NCBI GenBank assembly: GCA_963703655.1
Contig: CAVPFA010000004.1
Coordinates: 372,001 to 436,000 of the forward strand
Source of the DNA: CAVPFA01 sp963703655
Lineage (GTDB): Bacteria; Actinomycetota; Acidimicrobiia; Acidimicrobiales; Bog-793
Length of the DNA stretch: 64,000 nt
Reading direction: 5' to 3'
In this document: positions 42,184 to 52,035 of the stretch, piece by piece
Numbering within the stretch: the first letter of the stretch is position 1
Layout of the letters: each line of letters opens with the position of its first letter
Notes under the pieces: generated by a model
What the model was told of the DNA's origin: nothing
Seen by the model: only the letters and a program-made list of their open reading frames with translations
Database searches by the model: none
Made by a program: the position numbers and the translations under genes

Positions 42184-43121
42184 GCGGGATCCTGGTGGTG
42201 GCCGAGCACCTGCAAGGCCGGCTCCGCGACGTCACCCGCGAGCTCGTCACCGCCGCCGCGGAGCTCGGCGGCCCGGTCACCGTCGCCGTGATCGCCCGCG
42301 ACCCGGGCCCACTGGCCGTGGAGGCAAATCTCGCAGGCGTCGACGACATCGTCGTCGTACGCGTCGATTCGCAGGAATTCGAGGTCGACTCGTCCCAGGC
42401 GGCGCTCGAGGCGCTTGTCACAGACCGCCGGCCGGACGTCGTACTCCTCGGCTTCACCGTCAACAGCATGGGCTTCGGGCCGGCCGTGGCTGCAAAGCTC
42501 CGGACCGGCTTCGCCAGCGACGTCTTCGGCGTGGCGAACAACGGCGGATCCATCGTCGCAACGCGGGCGTTCTACGGCTCGAAGGTGCAGGCCGAGCTCG
42601 AGTTCCCCGCGGGCTCACCGGTGGTGCTGCTCTTGCGCCCGACGGCCTGGCCACCGGCCCAGGCCGCCGGCCAGGCCGCCGTGACCGAGCTCGAGGTGTC
42701 TCCGCGCACCGCGAGGGCGCGTCACCTCGAGTTCGTGGAGGCTCCGCCTTCGGACGTCGACATCACGACGTCGGACTTCCTCCTGTCGATCGGCAGAGGC
42801 GTCGGTGATCGGGAGAACATCGAACGTTTCGCCGAGCTTGCCGAGAAGATGGGCGCGACGCTTTCGGTGTCGCGTCCCATCGTCGACGCCGGGTGGATGC
42901 CGAGCGCGCGCCAGGTGGGCCAGTCGGGAAAGACCGTGAAGCCGAAGGTCTATCTCGCCTTCGGCATCTCGGGGGCGGTGCAGCACCTGGCAGGGATGAA
43001 GACGAGCGGCACGATCATCGCGGTCAACACCGACCCCGAGGCCGCCATCTTCGACGTCGCCCACTACGGCGCGGTACTCGACCTCTTCTCGGTGGCCGAC
43101 GAGCTCGACAAGCTCTTCTGA
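42180..43121 (+). CDS. etfA: Electron transfer flavoprotein alpha subunit (copy 1)
   Basis: A 313-residue EtfA starting at GTG 42180 in a GTGA overlap with etfB. Conserved FAD-domain blocks are present: LLSIGRGVGDRENIERFAEL, VDAGWMPSARQVGQSGKTV, YLAFGISGAVQHLAGM and IIAVNTDPEAAIFDVAHYG. It binds FAD and passes electrons to the adjacent membrane Fe-S protein, whose gene starts 6 bp later. Confidence 0.95.
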   Translation: MSGILVVAEHLQGRLRDVTRELVTAAAELGGPVTVAVIARDPGPLAVEANLAGVDDIVVVRVDSQEFEVDSSQAALEALVTDRRPDVVLLGFTVNSMGFGPAVAAKLRTGFASDVFGVANNGGSIVATRAFYGSKVQAELEFPAGSPVVLLLRPTAWPPAQAAGQAAVTELEVSPRTARARHLEFVEAPPSDVDITTSDFLLSIGRGVGDRENIERFAELAEKMGATLSVSRPIVDAGWMPSARQVGQSGKTVKPKVYLAFGISGAVQHLAGMKTSGTIIAVNTDPEAAIFDVAHYGAVLDLFSVADELDKLF

Positions 43122-43127
43122 GCCCTC

Positions 43128-45249
43128 ATGCCCGCCACGCGTCAGGTCTTCATCGGCCTGAGCAGGCCCGAGATCTTCGCCTGGTACGGGCTGATCGTCG
43201 TGTCCACGACGATCTTCGTCTGGGGTGCGGCAACTCTCGTCGCCAAGTACCGGCGCGGCAGGCCTGACCGCCTCGAGCACCCGTGGAGGCGGTTGGAGCA
43301 GATGGCCGAGACCGTCTTCTCCCACCGGTGGATCGCCCGTCGTGACCGCGTCACCGGCGTCGGTCACGCGCTCGTGTTCTACGGCTTCCTGCTGCTGTTC
43401 GCGGGCACCTTGATCCTCGGCCTCGACTCGGACTTCACGGTGCCGGTGTTCCACTGGAGGTTCTGGCAGGGAGGTTTCTTCCTCGGCTACAAGCTCGTGC
43501 TGGACATTGCCGGGCTCATGATGCTCGCCGGGCTATCCGCGCTGGCGGCCAACCGCTGGATCGTTCGTCCGGACCGCCTCGACTACCGGCTGCCGGCCTT
43601 GGCGGTCGGTGACCGGGACCGCTCGCTCTACCGTCTCGGCGACCGGGTCTTCGTCTCGACCCTGGTGCTGCTGGCGGTGACCGGCTTCCTGCTCGAGGGG
43701 CTCGCACTTGCGCAGGCTCGTCCGTCCTGGGCCGCCTGGTCGCCAGTGGGCTGGGTGCTCATGAAGGTGTTCACCGCGATCGGCCTGGACGGCTCGTCGG
43801 CCGGGGTCGCACACCACGTCGTCTGGTGGGTTCACGGCCTTGCGGCGCTTTCGTTCGTGGCTTCGATCCCGTTCACCAAGGCCGTGCACATGCTCGCCGG
43901 ACCCGCGAACGTCACGGTGCGCAACCCGCGAGCCGGCAAGGAGCTCGTAGGTCTGGCGCCGGATGCCGCACCGAGCGAGGTCGGATATGCGGTCATCACC
44001 GACCTGTCATGGCCGCACCTGCTCTCGCTCGACGCGTGCACCAAATGCGGCAAGTGCACCGCGGCGTGCCCCGCGGCGGCCGCCGGTTACCCGCTCTCGC
44101 CGCGAGACCTGATCCTCGATCTCCGCGAGTACGCCGAAGGCGCGCTCGGCGCTCACCGCCGCGCTCTCGCTGCGCCCGCACGATGACCCGCGCGAGACGG
44201 TGATCGGCCACCCGGTCCGACCCGAGACGATCTGGTCGTGCACCCAGTGCATGGCGTGCGTCGAGATCTGCCCGGTCGGGATAGAGCACGTCCCGATCAT
44301 CAACCAGATGCGCCGTCAGCTCGTCGAGCAGGGCAACATGGACGCGCTCTTGCAGTCGACGCTCGAGACGGTATACAGCTCGGGCAACTCCTTCGGCGAA
44401 GCCAAGCGCAAGCGAGGGCGCTGGACCGACGAGCTCGACTTCCCGGTGAAGAACATCCGCAAGGAGCCGGCCGAGCTCCTCTGGTTCGTGGGCGACTATG
44501 CGTCGTTCGATCCCCGCAACCAGCGAGTGAGCAGGGCGCTCGCCGAGATCCTCCAACATGCCGGGGTCGACTTCGGCCTGCTCTTCGATGCCGAGCGCAC
44601 GGCCGGGTGCGACGTCCGCCGCGCCGGCGAGGAAGGGCTCTACGCGACGCTCGCCGAAGAGAACGTCAAGGCGATCTCGGCTTGCAAGTTCGAAAGGATC
44701 TTCTCGTCTGACCCGCACAGCTACCACACCTTGAAGAACGAGTACCCCAGCTTCGGTGGAAGCTGGAAGGTCCTGCACCACTCCGAGCTCCTCCTCGAGC
44801 TCATCGAGTCCGGAAGGATCACGCCGGCTCGTCGGCTCGGCTATCGCGTCACCTACCACGACCCATGCACCTTGGGGCGGTACAACGGCGTCTACGACGC
44901 ACCGCGGCGCGTCCTCGAGGCAGTCGGCGTCGAGCTTCACGAGATGCCGCGCAATCGCGACAACTCCCTGTGCTGCGGCGCCGGCGGCGGCCGGATCTGG
45001 ATGAAGGAGGTCCGAGCGCCCGGCACGCGCCGGGTCAGCGAGCAGCGGATCGACGAGGCGACCGGGCTCGGAGGACTCGACTACTTCGTGGTCGCCTGCC
45101 CCAAGGACATGACCATGTACTCCGACGCCGTGAAGACCTCGGGCCACGAGGGCGAGATCGAGGTGCGCGAGCTGGCCGAACTCGTCCTCGAGGCCTTGGG
45201 GTTGCCGCCTCCGGCCGAGCGGGCGACGGTGACGACCGCCGCCCCCTGA
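43128..45249 (+). CDS. Membrane-bound Fe-S electron-transfer protein, DgcB/heterodisulfide reductase-like (one frameshift)
   Basis: About 706 residues after removing one extra G near 44148. The N-terminal third is a cytochrome b-like membrane domain of about 5 helices (FAWYGLIVVSTTIFVWGA, LVFYGFLLLFAGTLI). Two [4Fe-4S] clusters follow: CTKCGKCTAACP before the break and CTQCMACVEICP after it. The C-terminal cysteine-rich domain has HDPCTLGRYNGVYD and SLCCGAGGGRIWM. This is the layout of DgcB/EtfQ-like proteins that carry electrons from ETF to the quinone pool. It is directly downstream of etfBA, so ETF is the expected donor. Confidence 0.85.
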
Positions 45250-45307
45250 GCGACGCGGCCGGGCGCCGGCGACCGCGACGGTCCAGGCGGTCCGTGCGGC
45301 CCGTTCG

Positions 45308-47512
45308 CTACGCCGGCATCGGGTCCATGTCCGACTCGCTCAACAGCTGTGCCTGGAAGGTGGCGTTGTCGGTGGCCCCCCACAAGCGGCGCTCCCTGAT
45401 GAACGGCAGCGGGACGGCCGGGTCGGGGCTGTCGATCTCGCGCGCCAGGCGGTGCCCTGAGAAGATGCAGTCCACGATCATGCTCGGCGCCGCGGCGTCG
45501 CCGATCATGTACACGGCCTCGACGCCATTGGCCTCGAGGGCCGCCTTGTCGGCCTTCAGCTCGTGGTAGAGGGCGTCGTCCGAGACCCTCGCCGTGCAGA
45601 GCACGACGCTATCGACCTCGAAGCTGTCCTTGTGCGACGGATCCCACATGTTGTAAGCGCTCACGAGCCCCGGCTCGAACCGGTCAACGTGGGTCTCTGT
45701 GTAGATGTGCACGCCGAGGCGGTGCAGCTCGCGGTGCATCATGGGCGCCTCGAGCGTGTAGTCCATGTACTTGCCGATGTCACCGCGATGTGTGAGCAGC
45801 CAGACCTCGTGGCCCTCGCCGGCGAGCTTCTGGGCGATCGTCACGCCCATGAAGTAGGCCTCGTTCTCGAGGATCAGCACCCGATGACCGATCTGCTTGG
45901 TGCCGAGGGCAACCTCGTTCGGTGTGGCCTGCCACGAGAGGCTGGCGTCGGCTCCCGGGATCGTGTCGTGCGTGGCGGAATTGAGGCCGTCCGTGGCCCA
46001 GTGGCACCCGGTCGCGATGACGACTATCTCTGCCCCGTACTCGCGGATCTGCTGGGCGTCGAGGCGGCTCGAGGTGTGGATCTCGACGTTGCGCAGCTTG
46101 TCGAGCTGAATCTGGCGGTAGTTGACGATCCGCTGCCAGTCGCCGAGACCCCGGGCCGTGCCGCGGAAGATGTTCGGCTTGCCGTCGGAGTGGCCCAGCG
46201 TCGAGACCCAGTTGACATTGCCGCCGATGCTGCGTTCTGCCTCCACGAGGTGGACCGCTGACATCTCGCGCTTTCCGAGGACCATGGCGCACTCCATCCC
46301 GGCCGGGCCGGCGCCGACGACGAGGACGCTCTTGTCGGCGTTGCGCGCCCGGTGGAAGCGCTCGGGGTGCCACCCGCGGCGGTACTCCTCGCCCGCGGTG
46401 GCGTTCTGCGTGCAGACCATCGGCGGACCGCCGATCTCCCAGCGCGAGATGCACTGGTTGCACCCGATGCACTCGCGGATGTCGTCGAAACGGCCCTCCT
46501 CGATCTTGCGCGGCAGGAACGGGTCCGAGATCGACGGGCGTGCGGCGCCGATGATGTCGAACTGGCCCGAGTTGATGATGGCGATCATGGTGTCCGGGTT
46601 CGTGACCCGCCCGACGCCGACGACCGGCTTGCTCGTGTGCTTGCCGGGCTTGATCGTGCCGGTGTACGGCTTCTCGTGGTTCTCCTCGAAGAAACGGGAC
46701 GGACCGGCGTTCTGTCCCCACTCGGCGATGTCTCCGACGGTGAGGTCCCACAGGTCCACGAGGTGGTCGACGTACTCGACGAAGGCGTAGCCGTCCTTCT
46801 CTAGCTCGACTCCGGCGGGGCCATAAAGCGTGTCCACGGCGAACCGGGACGCGATCGCGCAGTCGTCCCCCACCGCCGCACGGACCTTCTCGAGGCTTTC
46901 GCGCCAGAACCGGGCGCGGTTCTCGAAGGAGCCTCCGTACTCGTCGGTCCGCTTGTTCGACCAGGGTGACAGGAACTGCAAGGGCAGGTAGCTGTGGGCG
47001 CCGTAGACGTAGACAATGTCGAAGCCGGCGTCCCGTGCCCGGATCGCCCCGTCGACGTAGTACTGCTGGACGCGCTCGATGTCGTCGAGGTCCATGGTCC
47101 GCGGGTAGATGTTGGACTCGAACTCCGAGGCGATCTGCGAAGGACCGCGGGGGGTGTCCCGAGTCTCGTGGCACGGAGCGTGCGGCCCGCCGTACCACAG
47201 CTCGATCCCCGCCAGCGCGCCGTACTGATGGAGGCGGTCGCACATCGCCTTCAGGTTCCGGACGTCGCCCTCGTCCCAGATCCGGGCCGAAACCCTCATC
47301 GTGTCGTCGGACTCGGGACTTATCGAGCAGTACTCCGTGCAGCACGCAGCCCAGCCGCCCTCGGCCTTGATCCCCCGGTGGTACGCCTGCATGCCGGGCT
47401 TCTCGGATCCGGCGCCTATGCAGTGGGGCACCTGGTAGAAACGGTTCCTCAGCGTCTTCGGCCCGATTTGGATGGGCTCGAAGAGCACGTCGTACTTGGA
47501 GTCACGGGCCAC
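45308..47512 (-). CDS. tmd: Trimethylamine dehydrogenase
   Basis: A 734-residue protein near-colinear with Methylophilus trimethylamine dehydrogenase: RFYQVPHCIGAGS contains Cys30 (enzyme numbering, Met removed) that binds FMN covalently, and CIGCNQCISRWEIGG to CTQN provides the four [4Fe-4S] cysteines. The aromatic bowl that holds the substrate is kept: Tyr60 in CTEYCSISPES, one Trp in GDIAEWGQNAGPS and the other in SRWEIGG. Dimethylamine dehydrogenase is reported to differ at position 60, so trimethylamine is favoured. It oxidises trimethylamine to dimethylamine and formaldehyde, electrons going to ETF. The gene converges on etfBA-dgcB; site C lies 39 bp upstream. Confidence 0.93.
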   Translation of the reverse strand: MARDSKYDVLFEPIQIGPKTLRNRFYQVPHCIGAGSEKPGMQAYHRGIKAEGGWAACCTEYCSISPESDDTMRVSARIWDEGDVRNLKAMCDRLHQYGALAGIELWYGGPHAPCHETRDTPRGPSQIASEFESNIYPRTMDLDDIERVQQYYVDGAIRARDAGFDIVYVYGAHSYLPLQFLSPWSNKRTDEYGGSFENRARFWRESLEKVRAAVGDDCAIASRFAVDTLYGPAGVELEKDGYAFVEYVDHLVDLWDLTVGDIAEWGQNAGPSRFFEENHEKPYTGTIKPGKHTSKPVVGVGRVTNPDTMIAIINSGQFDIIGAARPSISDPFLPRKIEEGRFDDIRECIGCNQCISRWEIGGPPMVCTQNATAGEEYRRGWHPERFHRARNADKSVLVVGAGPAGMECAMVLGKREMSAVHLVEAERSIGGNVNWVSTLGHSDGKPNIFRGTARGLGDWQRIVNYRQIQLDKLRNVEIHTSSRLDAQQIREYGAEIVVIATGCHWATDGLNSATHDTIPGADASLSWQATPNEVALGTKQIGHRVLILENEAYFMGVTIAQKLAGEGHEVWLLTHRGDIGKYMDYTLEAPMMHRELHRLGVHIYTETHVDRFEPGLVSAYNMWDPSHKDSFEVDSVVLCTARVSDDALYHELKADKAALEANGVEAVYMIGDAAAPSMIVDCIFSGHRLAREIDSPDPAVPLPFIRERRLWGATDNATFQAQLLSESDMDPMPA

Positions 47513-47551
47513 GGGAACCTCCTGAGTGTCCTTGGTAAAGGCGGCTTCTGG

Positions 47552-47568
47552 GTCTACCCACAGTGAAC
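47552..47568 (-). promoter_or_regulatory. 17-bp motif upstream of the trimethylamine dehydrogenase gene (site C)
   Basis: The minus-strand 17-mer GTTCACTGTGGGTAGAC lies 39 bp before the ATG at 47512, in the divergent gap with the SDR gene. It agrees with site B at 14 of 17 and site A at 13 of 17 positions. Probably an operator shared by the amine operons. Confidence 0.5.
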
Positions 47569-47654
47569 GAAGTTGACTCTAGGTGGCCACTCGCGGGCCT
47601 GCAACAACACCTCTGGGCAGGCCCGAAGCGTGACCCGAGGGGTAGGGTTCGGGC

Positions 47655-48515
47655 GTGGCGCCGTCTGTTCTCGACCCGGCCGCCAACAGCGGCACGGTCG
47701 TGCTCGTCTCCGGAGGCGGCACGGGCATCGGCCGGGCGACCGCGCTCGAGATGTCGCGGACGGGGGCGCAAGTCGTCGTCTGCGGGCGGCGCATCGACCC
47801 GCTCGAAGAGACGCGTCGCGAGATCGCGGGTCTGGGCCACGAATGCCTGGCGGTCGGCGCCGACCTCCGGGAGCCGGAAGAGGTCGCCCGCGTCGTGGAT
47901 GTTGCGATGGAACGTTTCGGGGCGCTCGACGCGGTCGTGAACAACGCCGGCGGCCAGTTCACCGCCGCGGCGGAGGACATCTCGGTCTCGGGCTGGCGGG
48001 CGGTGCACCGGCTCGGTGTCGAGGCGGCGTGGAGCCTCACGAGCCAGGTCGCGCGACGCTCGATGATCCCCCGGCGGCGAGGCGTCGTCGCGTTCATCGG
48101 TTTCAGCCCGCGTCGCGGGATACCCGGCATGGTGCACGCCTCCGCAGCGCGCGCGGCGGTGGAGAACCTCGCCGGCGGCCTCGCGTGTGAGTGGAGCAAG
48201 TACGGGATCCGTGCAGTTTGTGTGGATCCGGGGAACATCAGGACCGAAGGGCTCGAGTCCTACGGTCCCGAGATGGTCGCCGAGTGGGAACGAGCCGTGC
48301 CGCTCGGGCGCCTCGGCACGCCCGAGGAGGTGGCGACGCTGATTGCGTTCCTCGTCTCGCCCGGAGCGAGCTACATCACCGGGACGACGATCGTCATCGA
48401 CGGCGGCGCCGACGCGTGGGGGCTGGGCGGCTACCCGCCACCTGCGGACGTCGCCGGCGATCCGGACGCGTCGGCAGGGCCGGACCCGAGCACGAGCCGC
48501 GCGTCGAGCCCGTAG
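47655..48515 (+). CDS. Short-chain dehydrogenase/reductase, 2,4-dienoyl-CoA reductase-like
   Basis: A 286-residue Rossmann-fold oxidoreductase from GTG 47655. The cofactor motif is VVLVSGGGTGIGRATALEMS; VVVCGRR suggests NADP(H); NNAGG is kept. The usual Y-x3-K is absent: GMVHASAARAAVENL aligns with the VHAGSAKAAV segment of 2,4-dienoyl-CoA reductases, with Arg in place of Lys. The C terminus (TGTTIVIDGGADAWG) is standard, followed by a low-complexity tail. It is divergent from tmd and its end overlaps the convergent acyl-CoA ligase gene by 85 bp. The substrate is unknown; the Arg change makes activity uncertain. Confidence 0.85.
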   Translation: MAPSVLDPAANSGTVVLVSGGGTGIGRATALEMSRTGAQVVVCGRRIDPLEETRREIAGLGHECLAVGADLREPEEVARVVDVAMERFGALDAVVNNAGGQFTAAAEDISVSGWRAVHRLGVEAAWSLTSQVARRSMIPRRRGVVAFIGFSPRRGIPGMVHASAARAAVENLAGGLACEWSKYGIRAVCVDPGNIRTEGLESYGPEMVAEWERAVPLGRLGTPEEVATLIAFLVSPGASYITGTTIVIDGGADAWGLGGYPPPADVAGDPDASAGPDPSTSRASSP

Positions 48516-50576
48516 GCGCCCACCCGGCAGACGAGAAGGGGGTTGACCTCGATCTCGGAGATGGCGGGGTAGCCTGCCGCGACCTCGGAGAGCACGACGA
48601 GTGCCTTCGCAGCCGCCGCGACGTCGAGCGGCGGGCGGCCTCTCGTGCCGACACAGCAGCGGCGCACCTTTGAGCGAGGAGATGAGCTGTTCGGCCACGC
48701 GCTCGTCGACCGGTGCCAGTGCCACGGCGACATCGGAAAGCACCTCGGTGAGGGTCCCCCCGAGCCCGACGACAGCGATGGCTCCAAAGCGCGGGTCGCG
48801 ACGCGCTCCGACGAGCAGCTCGACGCCGTCGCCGGCCGCCATCATCGACTCGACCGAGAGCGCCTCGGGCCCGAGCCGCCACCACAGGTCCGTCGCGGCA
48901 CGCTCGAGAGCGGCGTCGTCGGAGACGTCGAGCACCACGCCGCCGGCGTCGGACTTGTGCTCGAGCGCGGCCGCCTTCACGACGACCGGGTAGCCGAGAT
49001 CGTGCGCCGCCTTGCGGGCCTCGTCGAGATCGCGGACCATGCGCGCCGGTGCGAACCACACCCCTGCGGCCTCGAGGAGCGAGCGGGCTGCCCAGTACCC
49101 CTCTGCGGCAGGGCCTGGACACGGTGCCGGGAGATCGGGAAGCCCGACACGTCGCTCGGTCGCCCGCCCCATGAGCCGGGCCAGCACCCAGACGGCGGCC
49201 GCGATGTCGCCGTAGACCGGGATGGCCTCAGTGCGGAGCCGCACGAGCGGCTCCTCGTTCGCGACCGGGTCCTCGCCCGCGACCGCGAGCGGGCGCATGG
49301 AGTGGACGACGACGGGCTTGGGAGTTGCGCGGATGGAGTGGGCGATCGTCTCCGCCACCGCGATCTCGGCCGCCGCCAGCTCGGGCCCATAGGAGCTGTA
49401 AGCACCGAAATACCCGGTCAGCGCGACGGCGTCGACCTCGGGCGAATCGAGCAGCTCTTGCAGCGCCCGATGGAACGACCAGATGTCCTGCTCGCCGCCG
49501 CCGGCGAGGTCGACCGGATTGTCGGTGCCACCCGCCGTTCCGATCGCGGTCGCGAGCCTGGCTGCGAGCCCGTCCGAGAACGCCCCGACCGAGAGGCCAG
49601 CCGCCTCGAGGACGTCGGCGGCGAGAGCACCGTGCCCTCCCCCGTCCGCGAGAACCGCGACGTTGCGGCCCCTCGGGCGCGACCCGAGCAGCAGGCCTTC
49701 GATGAGGTCGATCATCTGCTGGGGCGTGGCCACGCGCTCGATGCCGGCGGCGTCGCAGGCGGCGTCGACCGACCGCGCGCCGCTCACGATCGCACCGGTG
49801 TGGGAACGTGCCGCTCTGGCGGCCGCGAGGCTCGTCCCCACCGTGAGCAGCACGACCGGCTTGCCGGCGGCGGCGCAGGACGAAGCTGCCTCCAGAAACC
49901 GGCGACCGTCGCGGAAATCCTCGCAGTACACGGCGATCACCTCGACGGCATCGGACTGCGAGAACGACAACATCAGATCCGCGACGTCGAGGTCGACCTG
50001 GTTGCCCGTCGAGGCGAACCGGGTGAAGCCGAGCCGTGCCTGGGCCGCCTTCTCCCCCAGCTCGAGTGCCAGGTTGCCGCTCTGGGAGATGAGGCCGATC
50101 GGCCCGACGGGAAAGTCGTTGGAGGCGAGGTAGAGATCGGCGCCGACGTCGAACAGACCGAGGCAGTTGGGACCGAGCAGGACGGCCCCCGCCTCGCGCA
50201 CCCGCTCTGCGACCGCCGTCTCGAGCGCGCGACCTTTCGGCCCGGTCTCGCCCAAGCCGGCGCTTATCCCCACGATCGCACGAGCTCCGGCTAACAAGGC
50301 GTCGTCGACGGCGTCGGCGAAGGCGGCGGCGGGCACCGAGATGACGGCGAGATCGACACCGCCGGGAATGTCGGACGCCGCGCGGAGGCTGGGGCGGCCG
50401 AGCACGGACGTGCGCCGGTGGTTGACGAGGTGCACGCTCCGGCGGTGCTCGCCGCGCAGCGCCCCTTTGGCCATCCAGTTCCCCCACTTCGAAGGGTCGT
50501 CCGAAGCGCCGATGACCGCGACCGAGTCCGGGGAGAAGAGTCGCGAGAGGTCACGCGGCGGGCGGCATGATTGCAA
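48431..50576 (-). CDS. NDP-forming acyl-CoA (acetate-CoA) ligase family protein (frameshifted)
   Basis: About 714 residues. The N-terminal CoA-binding domain is PDSVAVIGASDDPSKWGN; the ligase-CoA part has VGPIGLISQSGNLALELG and the catalytic-histidine region AARSHTGAIVSG. The C-terminal ATP-grasp domain includes YPVVVKAAALEHKSDAGGV and VGLGGTLTEVLSDVAVALAP. A one-base shift near 48660 moves the last 75 residues (RPPLDVAAAAKALVVLSE, ISEIEVNPLLV) into another frame. The start is TTG 50576, or ATG 50568 if a C is missing near 50553. It makes or cleaves an acyl-CoA with ATP/ADP; the acid is unknown. Confidence 0.85.
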
Positions 50577-50659
50577 CGCTAGGGGCTGGCGGTAGCGGGC
50601 CGGGCGGGCCGCCGGCCTGACTTGCGCGCCTGGCGCGGACCGTCGACGATAGGCGGGCA

Positions 50660-51301
50660 ATGACTGAGGCGAACTGCGCCTACCAGGCAACGGCCGAGCT
50701 GCGCGATCGACTCGAGACCAACCTGGCTCGATTCGAATTGGCGCCACCTCTGGCCGGCGACCTCCGCCGAGCCGCGGTTGCCGTCGCGATCGTCGCTCGC
50801 GCGGACGGAGAGGCATGCTTCGTCCTCACAGAGCGGGCGGCGGGAATGCGGCACCACGCCGGCCAATGGGCTTTGCCCGGGGGCAGGCTGGATTCGGTCG
50901 AGACCGTCGAACAAGCGGCGCTGCGCGAGCTCGCCGAGGAGGTGGGGCTGCGCCTCGGCTCTGCTTCGGTCCTCGGCAGGCTGGACGACTACCCCACAAG
51001 GTCGGGATTCGCGATGTCGCCGGTCGTCGTGTGGGCCGGTGAGGCCGGAGAGCTCGAGCGCAATCCCGCCGAGGTCGCGGCGGTGCACCTCTTTCCCCTG
51101 GCACGCCTGGAGCGGCCGGAGGTGCCCCGTCTGAGCCGCATACCCGAGAGCGAACGGCTGGTCATACAGATACCTCTCGGCGACGGCGAGTCGGTCTTCG
51201 CGCCCACCGGTGCGATCCTCTACCAGCTGAGGGAGGTCGGCCTGCGGGGGCTGGCGACGCGGGTGGCGCAATTCGAACAACCAGTCTTCGCCTGGCGATA
51301 A
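50660..51301 (+). CDS. Nudix hydrolase, CoA pyrophosphatase-like
   Basis: A 213-residue Nudix protein. The Nudix box is WALPGGRLDSVETVEQ followed by AALRELAEEVGL, matching G-x5-E-x7-R-E-U-x-E-E-x-G-U. ERAAGMRHHAGQWALPGG resembles the CoA-diphosphatase (NudL) signature upstream of the box. It hydrolyses a nucleoside diphosphate derivative such as CoA using Mg2+. It is divergent from the acyl-CoA ligase gene and 12 bp before a class I amidotransferase gene. Confidence 0.9.
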   Translation: MTEANCAYQATAELRDRLETNLARFELAPPLAGDLRRAAVAVAIVARADGEACFVLTERAAGMRHHAGQWALPGGRLDSVETVEQAALRELAEEVGLRLGSASVLGRLDDYPTRSGFAMSPVVVWAGEAGELERNPAEVAAVHLFPLARLERPEVPRLSRIPESERLVIQIPLGDGESVFAPTGAILYQLREVGLRGLATRVAQFEQPVFAWR

Positions 51302-51313
51302 AGGCCTGTGAAC

Positions 51314-52033
51314 ATGGGGCCTCACGAGCGCGTGCTAGCCGTCGAACACGAGCAGGATGCCGGTCCCGAGATGTTCGGCCGGTGGCTCCGTGCCGCCGGG
51401 GTGGAGGTAGAGATCTGCCGGCCGTACGCCGGTGACGCCCTCCCGGAACGAATCGAGCACGGGGGCCTGATGGTGCTCGGCGGCTCGATGGGCGCCTGCG
51501 ACGATCACGAAGTGCCGTGGCTCCCCCAGGTGAGGACGATGCTCGCCGAGGCGACGGCGCTCAGGCGCCCCGTGCTCGGAATCTGCCTGGGCGGTCAGAT
51601 GCTCGCTGCGGCATTCGGAGGTCGCGTGGAACCGAGTCCGTCCGGCGCCGAGCTCGGCGTCGTCAGGATCGACTTCAACGACGAAGCCCGGCGCGACCAT
51701 CTGTTCGCCGGGATGGATACGCCTGTAGAGGCGGCCCAGTGGCACGATGACGAGATCACCGATCTCCCAGAAGGTGCGGTGCTGCTGGCCTCGAGCGCGA
51801 CTTGCGCGGTGCAGGCGTTTCGGCTCGGCGAGCGCTCGTGGGGGGTCCAGTTCCACCCCGAGGCCGGGGGTGACGTCATGCAGGCCTGGGCCGACGCGGA
51901 AGACTCGCTCCCGCCCGAGCGGCTCCGCCAGGTGGAAGTTGCGATCGCCGAGGTCCGCTCCGCCGAGCACCGGCTGTTTCGATGCTGGCAGGGCTTTGCC
52001 GAACGGTTCGCCGAGATCGTGAAAGAGGGATAG
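51314..52033 (+). CDS. Class I glutamine amidotransferase-like protein
   Basis: A 239-residue stand-alone class I amidotransferase. The nucleophile is in VLGICLGGQMLAAAFGG (cysteine near residue 95), and the His/Glu pair in SWGVQFHPEAGGD. MVLGGSMGACDDHEVPWL is typical of the family. GTG 51308 (two residues longer) is an alternative start; ATG 51314 has AAGG at 9 bp. It is related to the protein at 16424-17203. It lies 2 bp before the aldehyde dehydrogenase gene, so the pair are co-transcribed. Gamma-glutamyl hydrolysis is a guess. Confidence 0.85.
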   Translation: MGPHERVLAVEHEQDAGPEMFGRWLRAAGVEVEICRPYAGDALPERIEHGGLMVLGGSMGACDDHEVPWLPQVRTMLAEATALRRPVLGICLGGQMLAAAFGGRVEPSPSGAELGVVRIDFNDEARRDHLFAGMDTPVEAAQWHDDEITDLPEGAVLLASSATCAVQAFRLGERSWGVQFHPEAGGDVMQAWADAEDSLPPERLRQVEVAIAEVRSAEHRLFRCWQGFAERFAEIVKEG

Positions 52034-52035
52034 CC

